NCBI GenBank assembly: GCA_018378775.1
Contig: JAGZWV010000003.1
Span: 31,734 to 95,733 of the forward strand
DNA: 64,000 nt
DNA from: Collinsella sp.
GTDB lineage: Bacteria > Actinomycetota > Coriobacteriia > Coriobacteriales > Coriobacteriaceae
Direction of reading: 5' to 3'
The notes under the pieces are model-generated. The model worked only from the letters and a program-made list of their open reading frames with translations. It was not told where the DNA came from and searched no databases. The number at the start of each line of letters is the position of its first letter. The stretch's first letter is position 1. Positions 1 to 9,047 of this stretch are shown here, in pieces. The position numbers and the translations under genes were made by a program.

Positions 1-1
1 C

Positions 2-1600
2 AAGCTGCAGAGCTTGCTCGATGGCTACGAGACCATCGACAGCGGCGATATCGTGATCGAAAACGACGGCAAGGTTGTTGCGACCAATGCCGTCGAGCCC
101 ACCGTGTTGGGCGTGTTTGAATTGCCTGCGACGGATGCCCTCATTGTTGACGGAATTAAGGAACGCTGCCTGGCCGGCGAGGTTCGACTGGTCAATGTCG
201 ACGGCGAGTGGTTTTTGGGCTCGTATGGTAAAGCGCGAAAGTTTTACGTGTATACCTATGCGCCGGCACAGCGCTACTTCGAGACTGTCGCCGCCGTTGT
301 TGCCTGCGTGCTGGTGCTCTACGGCGGTGCCGTAACCGCTGTTGTGCTGATTCGTCGCCGCGCCGACCGCCGGCGCTTGACGGATCTGCTGCAGCAGGAG
401 CGCGACTACGGCGACAAGCTGGCAAAGGCAGCGCGTGAGGCCTCGTCCGCTAACTCCGCAAAGACGGAGTTTTTGCGTCGCATGAGCCATGACCTGCGCA
501 CGCCCATCAACGGCATTCGCGGCATGGTCGAGGTGGGCGACGCCAATGCGGGCGATCTGCAAAAGCAGACCGAGTGTCGCTCAAAGATTTGGACGGCATC
601 GGGGCTACTGCTCGACCTTGCCAATGAGGCGCTCGACATGAGTCGCCTGGAGAGCGGTCAGGTCGACCTGGAGCTCGTGCCCACAAACTTGGTGACCCTC
701 AACCGCGAGGTGCAAGACATCCTGGAGCGTCAGGCAGATGAGCGTTTGGTAACCATCATCTGCGACCAGCAGGCCCTGGACCATCCCTATGCCCGAGTAA
801 GTGTGACGCATCTTAAGCGTTTGCTGGTCAATATCGCCGGCAATGCCGTTAAGTACAACCGACAAGGCGGTTACGTTCGCCTGGTGTGCCGCGAGGTGGA
901 GCCGGTGGACGGCGTCCCCGTCTATGAATACACGATTGCCGATAACGGCATCGGCATGAGCGAGGAGTTCCAGCAGCACCTCTACGAGCCGTTTAGCCGT
1001 GAGGAGCAGCAGGTGGAAGGCGCTTCGTCGGGAACCGGCCTGGGTGCCTCCATTGCGAAACAGCTGGTCGAGCTTATGGGCGGAACCATGAGCTTTACGA
1101 GCACCTTGGGACAGGGGACGACCTTTACCATTCGCCTGCCGCTTAAGAAGTGCAAGCGCTCCGAGATTCCCCAGGCCGTTCGCGTGGATGCGGGCGATGA
1201 CGATGCGCTCCAAGGCCTGCACGTCTTGCTGGTCGAGGATAACGACCTGAATGCTGAGATCGCGCAGTTTACGCTCGATCGTGCCGGTGCCATCGTGACG
1301 CATGCCAAGGATGGTGAGACTGCCGTCGAGACGTTTGCCACGAGCGCGCCGTATGAGTACGACGTGGTGCTCATGGATATCATGATGCCCGGCATCGATG
1401 GCCTCGAGGCCACGCGCCAGATCCGAGTGCTCAATCGCGAGGACGCCGCGACCACGCCAATCATCGCCGTGAGCGCCAATGCCTTTGCGGACGATCGCAA
1501 GCTCTCGCGCGAGGCGGGCATGAACGCGCACCTGAGTAAACCCGTGAGTTCACAGGAGCTTGTTGAGGCCCTTGCCCACATCGCCGCCGACGCATCGTAA
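2..1600 (+). CDS. Hybrid sensor histidine kinase, 5' end outside window
   Basis: The reading frame is open to the window edge, so the N-terminus is missing; about 532 residues are visible. Counting from the TTG at base 14, an extracytoplasmic portion precedes one membrane segment (about residues 90-113). Next come a HisKA domain with the phospho-acceptor His in MSHDLRTPING (about 159), an HATPase domain with DNGIGM and GTGLG boxes (about 312-345), and a C-terminal receiver domain (about 403-525) with its Asp in VVLMDIMMPG. It should autophosphorylate and pass phosphate to its own receiver. No output domain is visible, so a separate phosphotransfer partner or an allosteric role is inferred. 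The signal is unknown. A strong terminator follows directly. Confidence 0.93.
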   Translation, partial: KLQSLLDGYETIDSGDIVIENDGKVVATNAVEPTVLGVFELPATDALIVDGIKERCLAGEVRLVNVDGEWFLGSYGKARKFYVYTYAPAQRYFETVAAVVACVLVLYGGAVTAVVLIRRRADRRRLTDLLQQERDYGDKLAKAAREASSANSAKTEFLRRMSHDLRTPINGIRGMVEVGDANAGDLQKQTECRSKIWTASGLLLDLANEALDMSRLESGQVDLELVPTNLVTLNREVQDILERQADERLVTIICDQQALDHPYARVSVTHLKRLLVNIAGNAVKYNRQGGYVRLVCREVEPVDGVPVYEYTIADNGIGMSEEFQQHLYEPFSREEQQVEGASSGTGLGASIAKQLVELMGGTMSFTSTLGQGTTFTIRLPLKKCKRSEIPQAVRVDAGDDDALQGLHVLLVEDNDLNAEIAQFTLDRAGAIVTHAKDGETAVETFATSAPYEYDVVLMDIMMPGIDGLEATRQIRVLNREDAATTPIIAVSANAFADDRKLSREAGMNAHLSKPVSSQELVEALAHIAADAS

Positions 1601-1602
1601 AG

Positions 1603-1648
1603 ATACGCCCCGGTCCCAACGTCGGTTGGGACCGGGGCGTATTGCTAT
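1603..1648. terminator. Perfect 18-bp hairpin between convergent genes
   Basis: Arms at 1603-1620 and 1625-1642 are perfectly complementary (ATACGCCCCGGTCCCAAC on the left) with a 4-base loop and a weak T-rich flank. It separates the kinase (+) from the PPOX gene (-) and can serve both strands. Confidence 0.85.
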
Positions 1649-1670
1649 TTGCAAGAGCCTGCTTCGGGGT

Positions 1671-2150
1671 TTACTTTTCGTGAATCTGCTTGCCGCAGAG
1701 ATGCTCAATCGTAATTTCGTACAGCTGAACGCCCTTGATGTCCTTGGCGATTTCTTCCTCGACCTCTTCGGCGGTGGGGTAGTACTTGAGCGCGAGCTCA
1801 CGGACCTTGTCCTCGATAAATGCGGGGGTGTCATTCGCTAGGCGGCAACGGCCAAAGACAACGGTGCTCTGCACGTAGGGAGCCCAGTCGTCATCCTTGT
1901 ACCAGTCGTTGCCGTAAACGGTAAAGCAGACCTTGTCATCGCGCTTGAGTGCGTCGACCTTGTGGCCAGCCTTGGCGCCATGGAAATAAATCTTGTCGCG
2001 CTCGGCGTCAAAGAAGTAGTTGACGGGGATGGCGTACGGGTAGCCATCGTCGCCGTTGACGGCAAAGACGCCGCGCTTGCAGGTGGCGAGCAGTTTGCGC
2101 GCTTCCTCGTCGGTGATGGCGCGTTTCTTTCGACGTAAGGGCCTAAACAT
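1671..2150 (-). CDS. PPOX-fold flavin-binding protein (pyridoxamine 5'-phosphate oxidase family)
   Basis: A protein of 159 residues with the split-barrel FMN-binding pattern of this family: GVFAVNGDDGYPYAIPVNYFF, then KIYFHGAKAGHKVDAL, then VCFTVYG. Relatives include NimA-like nitroimidazole reductases and small flavoproteins of unknown substrate, so the reaction cannot be named. No membrane segment or signal peptide is seen, so it is cytosolic. It lies 40 bp downstream of the large sensor kinase on the same strand and is probably co-transcribed with it, which suggests, without proving, a redox or detoxification output for that sensor. Confidence 0.85.
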   Translation of the reverse strand: MFRPLRRKKRAITDEEARKLLATCKRGVFAVNGDDGYPYAIPVNYFFDAERDKIYFHGAKAGHKVDALKRDDKVCFTVYGNDWYKDDDWAPYVQSTVVFGRCRLANDTPAFIEDKVRELALKYYPTAEEVEEEIAKDIKGVQLYEITIEHLCGKQIHEK

Positions 2151-2190
2151 CGTTGGCTTCCTTTCTGGTCGTGCGTGGTTGCTGCAAAAA

Positions 2191-5001
2191 CTATAGCGAA
2201 ACGGATCCGTTTTTCTTGATGCGGGCGAGTATGTTTTTGAGCTTGTTAAAGTCGAGCGGTTTGGACAGATGGGCGTTCATGCCGGCATCGTGTGCCGCCT
2301 TGGCGTCCTCGGCAAAGGCATTGGCGGTGAGCGCGATGATGGGGATATCGGCTGCATCGACCTTCTCGCTCAGACGAATCGTGCGGGTTGCCTCATAGCC
2401 GTCCATGCCCGGCATCATAATGTCCATCAGGATCGCATCGAAGCTGCCGGCGGGATGCGACAGGTACAGATCGACGACCTCGTTGCCGTTGGCGGCGCGG
2501 GTGACCACGACGCCCTCGGATTCTAGCAGCGTCTGGGCAATTTCGGCATTCAATTCGTTGTCTTCGGCGAGCAGCACGTTCATGTCGGCGAGCGAGCAGT
2601 CGGGCGCACTCTCAACCGTATTCGCCCGCGCCTGGGGATTCTCGTCGATATCGAGCGGAATCTCCACGTAGAACGAGGTGCCCACATGGAGTTCACTGGT
2701 GACTTCGATGGTGCCGCCCATCAGTTCAATAAGCGACTTGACGATTGGCATGCCCATGCCGGTTCCTTGGAACTTGCTGCGCGCATCGTCACCTTCTTGG
2801 GCAAACGGCTCATAGATATGCTTTAAAAACTTGGGAGTCATGCCAATGCCGGTATCCGAAACGCTAAAGCAAAAGAGCGCGCGCCCGTTATCGAGTGGCT
2901 TGGTCTTTGAACTAAAGGTGACGGAGCCGCCGTGCTTGTTGTACTTAATGCTGTTGTCTAACAGGTTGATCATGATCTGTCGGATATGGGTGGGACTGCC
3001 GATCATGTATGGCCCCGTGGCGTACGGCAGACTATTGTCCTGCATGGTGATGCCGTTACTGGACGCGCGGAGCTTGCACAGCACCAGTGTATCGTCACAG
3101 AGCTCTTTGAGGTTAAAAGGCGTATGCTCCAGTGTTAGCTTGCGGTCTTCGATTTTGCCCATCTCGAGGATGTTGTTGATCAGCGAGAGCAGGTGATTGG
3201 CGGCAACGCGCGCCTTGGCACGGCTCTCGCGGGCGACCTGGATATCGCCTTCCTTCAATTCCTCGATCTCGATAAGGCCCAGGATACCGTTGAGCGGCGT
3301 ACGGATGTCGTGGCTCATACGCGTGAGGAATGCCGTCTTAGCGGCGTTGGCAGCATCGGCTTTTTTGCGCTCGGTTCGAGCGCGCACGAGTGCCCAGATG
3401 AGCAGGACGATGCCGACCGACAACATACCGATGAGGGTAGCGGCAATGGCGGTGCGGTTGCGAAAAAGGAATTGAAGCGTGTCTGATTCCTGGGTCGTGT
3501 ACGACGTGGATGAGTAATTGCTTGCGGAGAGCGATTCTCCGGCATTGATGATGCCCTTGTTGATGATTCCCAGCAGCTCGGGCTTTCCGCGCGAAATCCA
3601 GCACGAGAGCTCACAGGTGTCAGGGAGCTCGACCGTCTCGTAGTCCTTGAGATCATGACGGTCGCCGATGGTTTTTAAGCGTGAGCTGGGAGCGACGATG
3701 CAGTGCGCCGTTCCCTTTCTGAGGGCGTCGAACGCTTCATCGTCGGATTGGTATTCGGTCACGGTCGCTGTGGGGAACAGGCTTTCAAGTGCATTTTTGT
3801 TGACAAACGATGATTTGGTACAGGCGATGTTCTGAAGGTCTTTGTTCAGGTCGCTGCCGGTGTGGATGGCGGTGAGGGATATGGTCCCCAACGATACCGA
3901 CTGCACAACGCCTGATTGCTCGGCAAACCAGTAATCTCGGTATACCGGCAGCACAACGTCTATGCTTCCCTTTGACAGGGCCTTTGACATCATCTTGTAG
4001 CTATCAAAGGCGACGGTTTTGACCGTAATGCCAAATTTATCGTGCAACGTCGTCGCAAGCGATGCGAGCGAGCCTTCCATTTCGCCGTTTTCGTCTTCGT
4101 TGCAGTAGGGGAGTCTGCCCGTAATGTAGCCGAGCGTGATGGTGTTGTCATTTGTTTTGAGCCAGGAACGTTCGGGGCCGTTGAGCGATGATGAACCGCT
4201 GTTTTGGGCCGAGTAGTTAGATTTGACTTCGTCGATATAGCGTGGGTTGACGCGGGCGATTGCCGACATGGCGGCATTGATGTCGTCCATCAGGTCGGGG
4301 CGGCTTTTGGGGACGGCAAAAAAGTAGTCGCTCGAACCAATGTAGAACATGGGGGAGGCGCTGGGCGACGAGGTCGTGTCGTTCATGATGATGGCATCGA
4401 CCTCGTTGTTTGCGAGCGCGTCAAAGAGGGCACCGCCAGTGTCGATTTCTTTATAGGTGCAGGTAATGCCTTCGTTGGCGAGCCACTGCTGGCCAACGAA
4501 GGTTTGCATAACGTCGGGGTTGCAGCCGATGGTAAGGCCTTGGAGCGCTCGGGGGTCGCCCTTGGCCAGATCGTCGCGATCGGGCTTGGCGTAGATGTAG
4601 TAGCGCTCGGTGCCCTCGGGGTTCGAGGAAAAGAGCAGCTTTTGGGCGCGTTCCTCGGAGTAGGAGATGTTAGGCATAAGGTCGATTTCGCCTGCCTCGA
4701 GCATGTCCATAAGCTCGGTGAAGGTGCCGGAGACGTATTCGTACCGCCAGTCGGGCGTGTAGTACGACAGGGTCTGGAGGTACTCGTAACCCCATCCCGA
4801 GAGACGCTCGCCGGGGGTGCCGTCCTGGAAGCCCTCGTTGTTGACGAGCCAGCCGACGCGGACCGTTTTGACCTGCTGATCGGAGTCGGCGGCAAAGGCA
4901 GGGGCGGGCGCGACGGCGCTCAGTACGGCGAGCGCGGTAAGCGCGGCGGCCAGGGTGCGACATATAACTGAACGAAGGACAGTGGCAGCTCTCACATGCA
5001 A
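2191..5001 (-). CDS. Hybrid histidine kinase with two periplasmic-type solute-binding domains
   Basis: A protein of 936 residues. It has a signal peptide (about 1-37, ending AFA), then two bacterial extracellular solute-binding (SBP_bac_3-like) domains (about 45-265 and 285-505), a membrane segment near 520-545, HisKA with the His in MSHDIRTPLNG (about 575), HATPase (DTGIGM, GTGMG) and a receiver domain with Asp in ILMDIMMPG. The architecture resembles BvgS/EvgS-like kinases that sense small molecules through fused solute-binding modules; the ligand here is unknown. There is no DNA-binding output. It shares the HisKA-HATPase-REC layout with the kinase at the window start, suggesting related paralogues. 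The start is the first Met of the signal peptide. Confidence 0.93.
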   Translation of the reverse strand: MHVRAATVLRSVICRTLAAALTALAVLSAVAPAPAFAADSDQQVKTVRVGWLVNNEGFQDGTPGERLSGWGYEYLQTLSYYTPDWRYEYVSGTFTELMDMLEAGEIDLMPNISYSEERAQKLLFSSNPEGTERYYIYAKPDRDDLAKGDPRALQGLTIGCNPDVMQTFVGQQWLANEGITCTYKEIDTGGALFDALANNEVDAIIMNDTTSSPSASPMFYIGSSDYFFAVPKSRPDLMDDINAAMSAIARVNPRYIDEVKSNYSAQNSGSSSLNGPERSWLKTNDNTITLGYITGRLPYCNEDENGEMEGSLASLATTLHDKFGITVKTVAFDSYKMMSKALSKGSIDVVLPVYRDYWFAEQSGVVQSVSLGTISLTAIHTGSDLNKDLQNIACTKSSFVNKNALESLFPTATVTEYQSDDEAFDALRKGTAHCIVAPSSRLKTIGDRHDLKDYETVELPDTCELSCWISRGKPELLGIINKGIINAGESLSASNYSSTSYTTQESDTLQFLFRNRTAIAATLIGMLSVGIVLLIWALVRARTERKKADAANAAKTAFLTRMSHDIRTPLNGILGLIEIEELKEGDIQVARESRAKARVAANHLLSLINNILEMGKIEDRKLTLEHTPFNLKELCDDTLVLCKLRASSNGITMQDNSLPYATGPYMIGSPTHIRQIMINLLDNSIKYNKHGGSVTFSSKTKPLDNGRALFCFSVSDTGIGMTPKFLKHIYEPFAQEGDDARSKFQGTGMGMPIVKSLIELMGGTIEVTSELHVGTSFYVEIPLDIDENPQARANTVESAPDCSLADMNVLLAEDNELNAEIAQTLLESEGVVVTRAANGNEVVDLYLSHPAGSFDAILMDIMMPGMDGYEATRTIRLSEKVDAADIPIIALTANAFAEDAKAAHDAGMNAHLSKPLDFNKLKNILARIKKNGSVSL

Positions 5002-5064
5002 TCCTAACGAATCGAGACATTACCGCATAAGGATACCAGCTCAGCCTGCCCAGGCGGCAGCTGG

Positions 5065-5149
5065 TAGTCATTGGGGACGTTCTTAAACGACTAGTCATCG
5101 GGGACGTTCTTGTTTGACTAGTCATTTAAGAACGTCCCCGATGACTAGT
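5065..5149. repeat. GGGACGTTC-type palindromic repeat, three copies
   Basis: Two direct copies of TAGTCATYGGGGACGTTCTT (from 5065 and 5092) are followed by an inverted copy (5119-5147), so copies two and three form a long hairpin. A second member of the family is at 19030-19087. Both lie just upstream of genes with a TGnGACAAT -10 element. No coding function is seen. Confidence 0.85.
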
Positions 5150-5168
5150 TCCGTTTGCGGGGGAGGCG

Positions 5169-5177
5169 TGGGACAAT
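5169..5177 (+). promoter_or_regulatory. Candidate extended -10 promoter element TGGGACAAT
   Basis: Sits between the palindromic repeat and the ion-channel start. The same TGnGACAAT form occurs at 19100, 20847 and, on the minus strand, 44939-44931. No convincing TTGACA -35 is visible. Confidence 0.4.
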
Positions 5178-5217
5178 ACCGAGCGAACGTGATTGGTTGT
5201 CCGTGGAAAGGGTCGCG

Positions 5218-5643
5218 ATGAAAAAGCTCAGGACGCTTGCTGACGTGTTACGCCAGGCGGGCTTCGTGCGCATTACGGAGCTATTCCTCGTCTTTTACTT
5301 GCTGTGCTCGACGGCCGTCTGGCTGTCCGAGCCCACGACCCTCACGTTTGGCGATGGCCTGTGGTTTAGCTTTGAGACGGTCTCGACCATCGGCTTTGGC
5401 GACATTCCGGCCGAGACAACGGTTGCCCGCGCCATTACCGTCATTCTGAGCGTCATCAGCATCTTCTACATCGCCATGCTCACGGGCGTGGCGGTGAACT
5501 ACTGCAATACGCTAATCAAGATGCGTCAAAAGGACACCATGGCGCGCTTTATGGATGATCTGGAGCATTTGGAAGAGCTCGATCGCGACGAGCTTGCCGA
5601 TCTTTCGCGTCGCGTGCGCGAATATCGCCGCCGCCAACGCTAG
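5218..5643 (+). CDS. Two-TM potassium-channel-family protein
   Basis: The ATG at 5218 is preferred over an upstream ATG at 5155 because it follows GGAAAGGG at ribosome-binding distance; this gives 141 residues. Two membrane segments flank a pore loop whose filter reads TIGFGDIP, the TxGxGD signature of K+ channels (Ion_trans_2). The C-terminal 45 residues are charged and helical (DDLEHLEELDRDEL), with no RCK domain, so gating control is not evident. It is followed after 36 bp by the LOG-family gene and may share a transcript. The filter G-F-G in place of G-Y-G is common in bacterial channels. Confidence 0.88.
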   Translation: MKKLRTLADVLRQAGFVRITELFLVFYLLCSTAVWLSEPTTLTFGDGLWFSFETVSTIGFGDIPAETTVARAITVILSVISIFYIAMLTGVAVNYCNTLIKMRQKDTMARFMDDLEHLEELDRDELADLSRRVREYRRRQR

Positions 5644-5679
5644 GACGGGCGCCGCGCGTCACGATGAGGGGGACTGAAT

Positions 5680-6213
5680 ATGAATATCACCGTGTATCTG
5701 GGTGCCAGTGCCGGCAATGACCCGGCGTTTCTGCCCGCGGTGCAGGAGCTGGGCAACTGGATTGGCGCCAACGGACACGCGCTGGTATACGGCGGGTCCA
5801 AATCGGGCCTGATGGGTGCGCTCGCCGATAGCGTGCTCGATGCTGGCGGACACGTGACGGGTGTGGAGCCGAGCTTTTTTATCGAGGCCGAGTTTCAACA
5901 TGACGGTATCGACGACCTCATCGTGACGAGTGATATGGCGGAGCGCAAGGCCAAGATGATTGAGCTCGGCGATGCGTTCATCGCCTTTCCCGGTGGCACG
6001 GGCACGCTCGAGGAGATTGCCGAGGTCATGTCCGCGGTGTCATTGGGGCACCTGAGCGCTCCGTGCATCCTGTATAACCTGGGCGGTTACTACAACGACC
6101 TCAAGGCGCTGCTCGGGCACATGATCGATAAGGGTTTATCGAGCCCGCAGCGCCAGCAAGGCATTTACTTTGCCGACGATTTGCGCGAGATTGCCTCGAT
6201 TATCAACGGATAA
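5680..6213 (+). CDS. LOG-family protein (putative nucleotide 5'-monophosphate phosphoribohydrolase)
   Basis: A protein of 177 residues of the LOG/TIGR00730 Rossmann-like family. It carries the diagnostic PGGxGTxEE motif (FPGGTGTLEEIAEV, about residues 105-119) and an early YGGSKSGLMGALAD. Characterised members hydrolyse cytokinin riboside monophosphates or AMP-like nucleotides to base plus ribose phosphate; the natural substrate in gut bacteria is unclear. It is cytosolic. Spacing of 36 bp after the channel gene suggests an operon. Confidence 0.9.
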   Translation: MNITVYLGASAGNDPAFLPAVQELGNWIGANGHALVYGGSKSGLMGALADSVLDAGGHVTGVEPSFFIEAEFQHDGIDDLIVTSDMAERKAKMIELGDAFIAFPGGTGTLEEIAEVMSAVSLGHLSAPCILYNLGGYYNDLKALLGHMIDKGLSSPQRQQGIYFADDLREIASIING

Positions 6214-6338
6214 GTCTTGAGCCTGTCCCACTATGACTCCCAATGGTGCCGTTTGCGGCGCAGACGGTTGGCTCGTTCGAGCAACGCTCGCTCTACAATA
6301 AAACATAACTATGTCGACTTTGACCGCGGGAGGACCCG

Positions 6339-7628
6339 ATGGATAACCTTGCCAAACCCACAAACCGCGCGCTGTTTTTAGCTAGCGTTGCCGTGACCGG
6401 TGCGTTCGCAGGTGCCGCGGTCTGGCTGTTCTTTTTTGCGATGGAGCACGGTATCGACTATCTATGGACCGAGATTCCGTACGCGCTGGGCGTCGCTTCG
6501 CCCGAGCTTGCCAGCGGCCCGTTTGGCTTTTTGCCGTACCCGTTTTTTGTCTGCCTGCTGGGCGGCCTGTTAATCGGTCTGTACGAAAAGATGACAGGCA
6601 CCAAGACCGATGACCTCAATCAGGTCATGGCCAAGGTCAAGCAAGACGGGCACTACCCGTACGACAACCTGGGCAAGCTTTCGCTCGCGGCGTTGCTGCC
6701 GCTGCTGTTTGGCGGAAGTATTGGACCGGAGGCCGGCCTGACCGGCGTTATCGCTGGTCTGTGCAGCTGGGTCGGCGACCGCATGCGTCGCTTTGGCGCC
6801 GAGTTTAGGGAGCTCACGCTGCTGGGCACCCAGGCCGCGCTGACGGCGCTCTTTACCGCGCCCGTCTTTGGTTTTGTGGCACCGCTTGCCGGTAGCGCCG
6901 ACGGCGACGAGGGCTCTGCGTCCGGCGAGATCACCATCAAGCTGCCCAAGGCGCAAAAGACGGTGGTCTACGGTATTGCGATTGCCGGCGGTCTGGGTGC
7001 CTACCTGCTGCTTGGCCAGCTTGTGGGCGGCGGCATGGGCATGCCCAGGTTCGAGGCTGCCGTGGTGGGCAACTTGGAGCTTACCTGGCTCGTCCCTCTG
7101 TCGCTGATCGGAACAATCTGCGGCTGGCTGTACTTTGTCTCTGAGCACGCGAGCGAAGCGCTTGCCCATGCCATAGGGGAGCGTCCTGTCGTCAAGGCCA
7201 TGCTAGCCGGTCTGGCGCTCGCCATCTGCGGCACGGTCCTGCCCTACACCATGTTTGCCGGCGAGACTCAGGCCGACGTGCTCATGGAAACCTACCTGAC
7301 CATTCCCGCTGGCGTGCTTATCGCGACCGGTCTTGTTAAGGCCATGCTGACGCCCGCCCTCATCAACCTTGGTTGGCGCGGCGGCCACTTCTTCCCGGTT
7401 ATCTTCTCAGGCGTAAGCTTGGGCTATGGCCTTGCCATCCTCACCGGCGCAGATCCGGTCTTTTGCGTCGCCGTCTGCACGGCATCGACGATGGGCGCGG
7501 TCATGCGTCAGCCGGTCATGGTCGTGGGCCTGCTGCTCATGTGCTTCCCACTCAAGGGTATCGTCTGCATGATCATCGCCGCCGTTATCGCCGCCGGCAT
7601 TCCGCTGCCCAAGCCGCTGCGCAAGTAG
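6339..7628 (+). CDS. ClC-family chloride channel or antiporter
   Basis: A protein of 429 residues with about ten hydrophobic segments. The ClC anion-pathway signature is visible as GGSIGPEAGLTGVI (about residues 124-137), and a second conserved stretch reads GWRGGHFFPVIFSG (about 346-359), equivalent to the GxFxP region. A GGGAGG-type ribosome site precedes the ATG at 6339. The glutamate in GPEAG matches the gating glutamate of many ClC exchangers, so H+/Cl- exchange is plausible. No CBS domains follow. A TACAAT box lies at 6294-6299, about 40 bp upstream of the start. Confidence 0.88.
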   Translation: MDNLAKPTNRALFLASVAVTGAFAGAAVWLFFFAMEHGIDYLWTEIPYALGVASPELASGPFGFLPYPFFVCLLGGLLIGLYEKMTGTKTDDLNQVMAKVKQDGHYPYDNLGKLSLAALLPLLFGGSIGPEAGLTGVIAGLCSWVGDRMRRFGAEFRELTLLGTQAALTALFTAPVFGFVAPLAGSADGDEGSASGEITIKLPKAQKTVVYGIAIAGGLGAYLLLGQLVGGGMGMPRFEAAVVGNLELTWLVPLSLIGTICGWLYFVSEHASEALAHAIGERPVVKAMLAGLALAICGTVLPYTMFAGETQADVLMETYLTIPAGVLIATGLVKAMLTPALINLGWRGGHFFPVIFSGVSLGYGLAILTGADPVFCVAVCTASTMGAVMRQPVMVVGLLLMCFPLKGIVCMIIAAVIAAGIPLPKPLRK

Positions 7629-7722
7629 CACGGCAGCGCGCGGTCAGTACAAACATCTCAAGTCCGGTGCGGGCGCTGTGTCACGGATTTGCGGGTGGAC
7701 TGGATTTCGTTCGGTATCGGCG

Positions 7723-8598
7723 CTACTTCCAAATTGCAAGCGCGGCGGTGCCCAGTACGATGAGGGCGAGACCGATGGCGCTGCGTCGTGAGAGTTTTTC
7801 GTTGAATGCCAGGCGCGCAAATAGTACTGATACGACAATCGATAGTTTGTCGATCTGCACCACGACGCTCACCTGGCCTGTGGCGATGGCGTAGTAATAG
7901 AGCAGCCACGATGCTCCGGTCGCGATGCCCGATGTTGCGAGAAATGTGAGTTCGCGCCGGTCAGCGTGCGCGACCTGATCCAGTTTTCCCTTGGCTGCCA
8001 CGATCGCCCATGCCATAACCAGTACCACGCAGGTGCGGATTGCCGTGGCCAGGTTTGACTCGACGCCTTCGATGCCAACCTTGGCAAGGATGGACGTGAG
8101 CGCCGCGAACACGGCGGCGCCGAGGGCGTAAGCGAGCCAGGTCCGGTCTTGCTGCTGCTCGGGTCCGGCAGACTGCTTCTTCTCGATCATTAAAAACGTG
8201 CCGAGGGTGATGACAGCGGTTCCCACGAGCTTAACCGCAAGGTTGCTCGTCTCGCCAAAAAGCACGATGGCGATCAGTGCGGCGAGTACGGTGCTCATCT
8301 TGTCGACCGGTACGACCTTATTGACGTCTCCGATGCCCAACGCCTTAAAGTAACAGATCCACGAAGCACCGGTAGCGAGTCCCGAGAGGACGAGAAAGAG
8401 CCAAGATCTGGGTTCGATGCTGCCGATGGTTCCAATGGATCCAGAAATGCCCGCCATTGCCCAGGCGAAAACGAGCACCACGCAGGTGCGAATGGCCGTC
8501 GCGATATCGGAGTCAGTCTGCTTGATGCCGCATTTGGCCAGGACAGATGTGACGCCGGCAAAGAAAGCTGACACAAATGCTGCTGCGACCCACGACAC
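7723..8598 (-). CDS. EamA/DMT-superfamily transporter
   Basis: A protein of 291 residues with ten predicted membrane helices in two repeated EamA halves; both halves begin with similar VFAALTSILAKVGI and FFAGVTSVLAKCGI stretches and contain TAIRTCVVLV, showing internal duplication. It starts at GTG 8598 with GGGGAGG upstream. DMT exporters move small metabolites; the substrate cannot be read from sequence. It is convergent with the ClC gene. Two other DMT genes occur in the window, but only those two pair with LysR regulators. Confidence 0.88.
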   Translation of the reverse strand: MSWVAAAFVSAFFAGVTSVLAKCGIKQTDSDIATAIRTCVVLVFAWAMAGISGSIGTIGSIEPRSWLFLVLSGLATGASWICYFKALGIGDVNKVVPVDKMSTVLAALIAIVLFGETSNLAVKLVGTAVITLGTFLMIEKKQSAGPEQQQDRTWLAYALGAAVFAALTSILAKVGIEGVESNLATAIRTCVVLVMAWAIVAAKGKLDQVAHADRRELTFLATSGIATGASWLLYYYAIATGQVSVVVQIDKLSIVVSVLFARLAFNEKLSRRSAIGLALIVLGTAALAIWK

Positions 8599-8736
8599 GG
8601 GTGAAATGCCTCCCCAAAGAACGACCGCGCCAGATTTACGGCGCTCGTCCGATGATACCGTCCCGCCATGAAGCTTTGATATCGCTGTGGTGAGACAGGG
8701 GCCATAGTTCGAGAGGGCATTTGGTTAAGGCTCGAA

Positions 8737-8919
8737 TCGAAGGTGAATGGTTTTCCGCGAAGTGAACGAGTAAATCTGGACCCCTGGAACATGCGCACTT
8801 TTTTCGAACAAAACTGCAGGATTCTTAGACAAAACCGCAGGAATTGAGTCCTTAAAAATGTCGATGCTACAGGGCGCTGTTTTTACTCGTTCACTTCTCG
8901 GAAAAGTATTCACCTTCGA
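8737..8919. repeat. Long inverted repeat, 38-bp arms, no ORF
   Basis: Arms 8737-8774 and 8882-8919 match at 35 of 38 positions as inverted copies. The 107-bp interior holds two direct copies of ACAAAAYYGCAGG (8808 and 8829, 21 bp apart). The stretch 8599-9047 contains no convincing gene. This could be a MITE-like element, a structured RNA or a regulator array. Confidence 0.8.
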
Positions 8920-9047
8920 TATGCTGACGGTGTCTTTTTGGTTGCCAAGAGCTAGACGGCCTGCTGTGAAGGGCGGTGGTGACGCTATGCCGCCTCGTTT
9001 CGTTGAAAAAATAAGCGGGGTACCACCTAAGCTTTTTTAGCCGTCGA

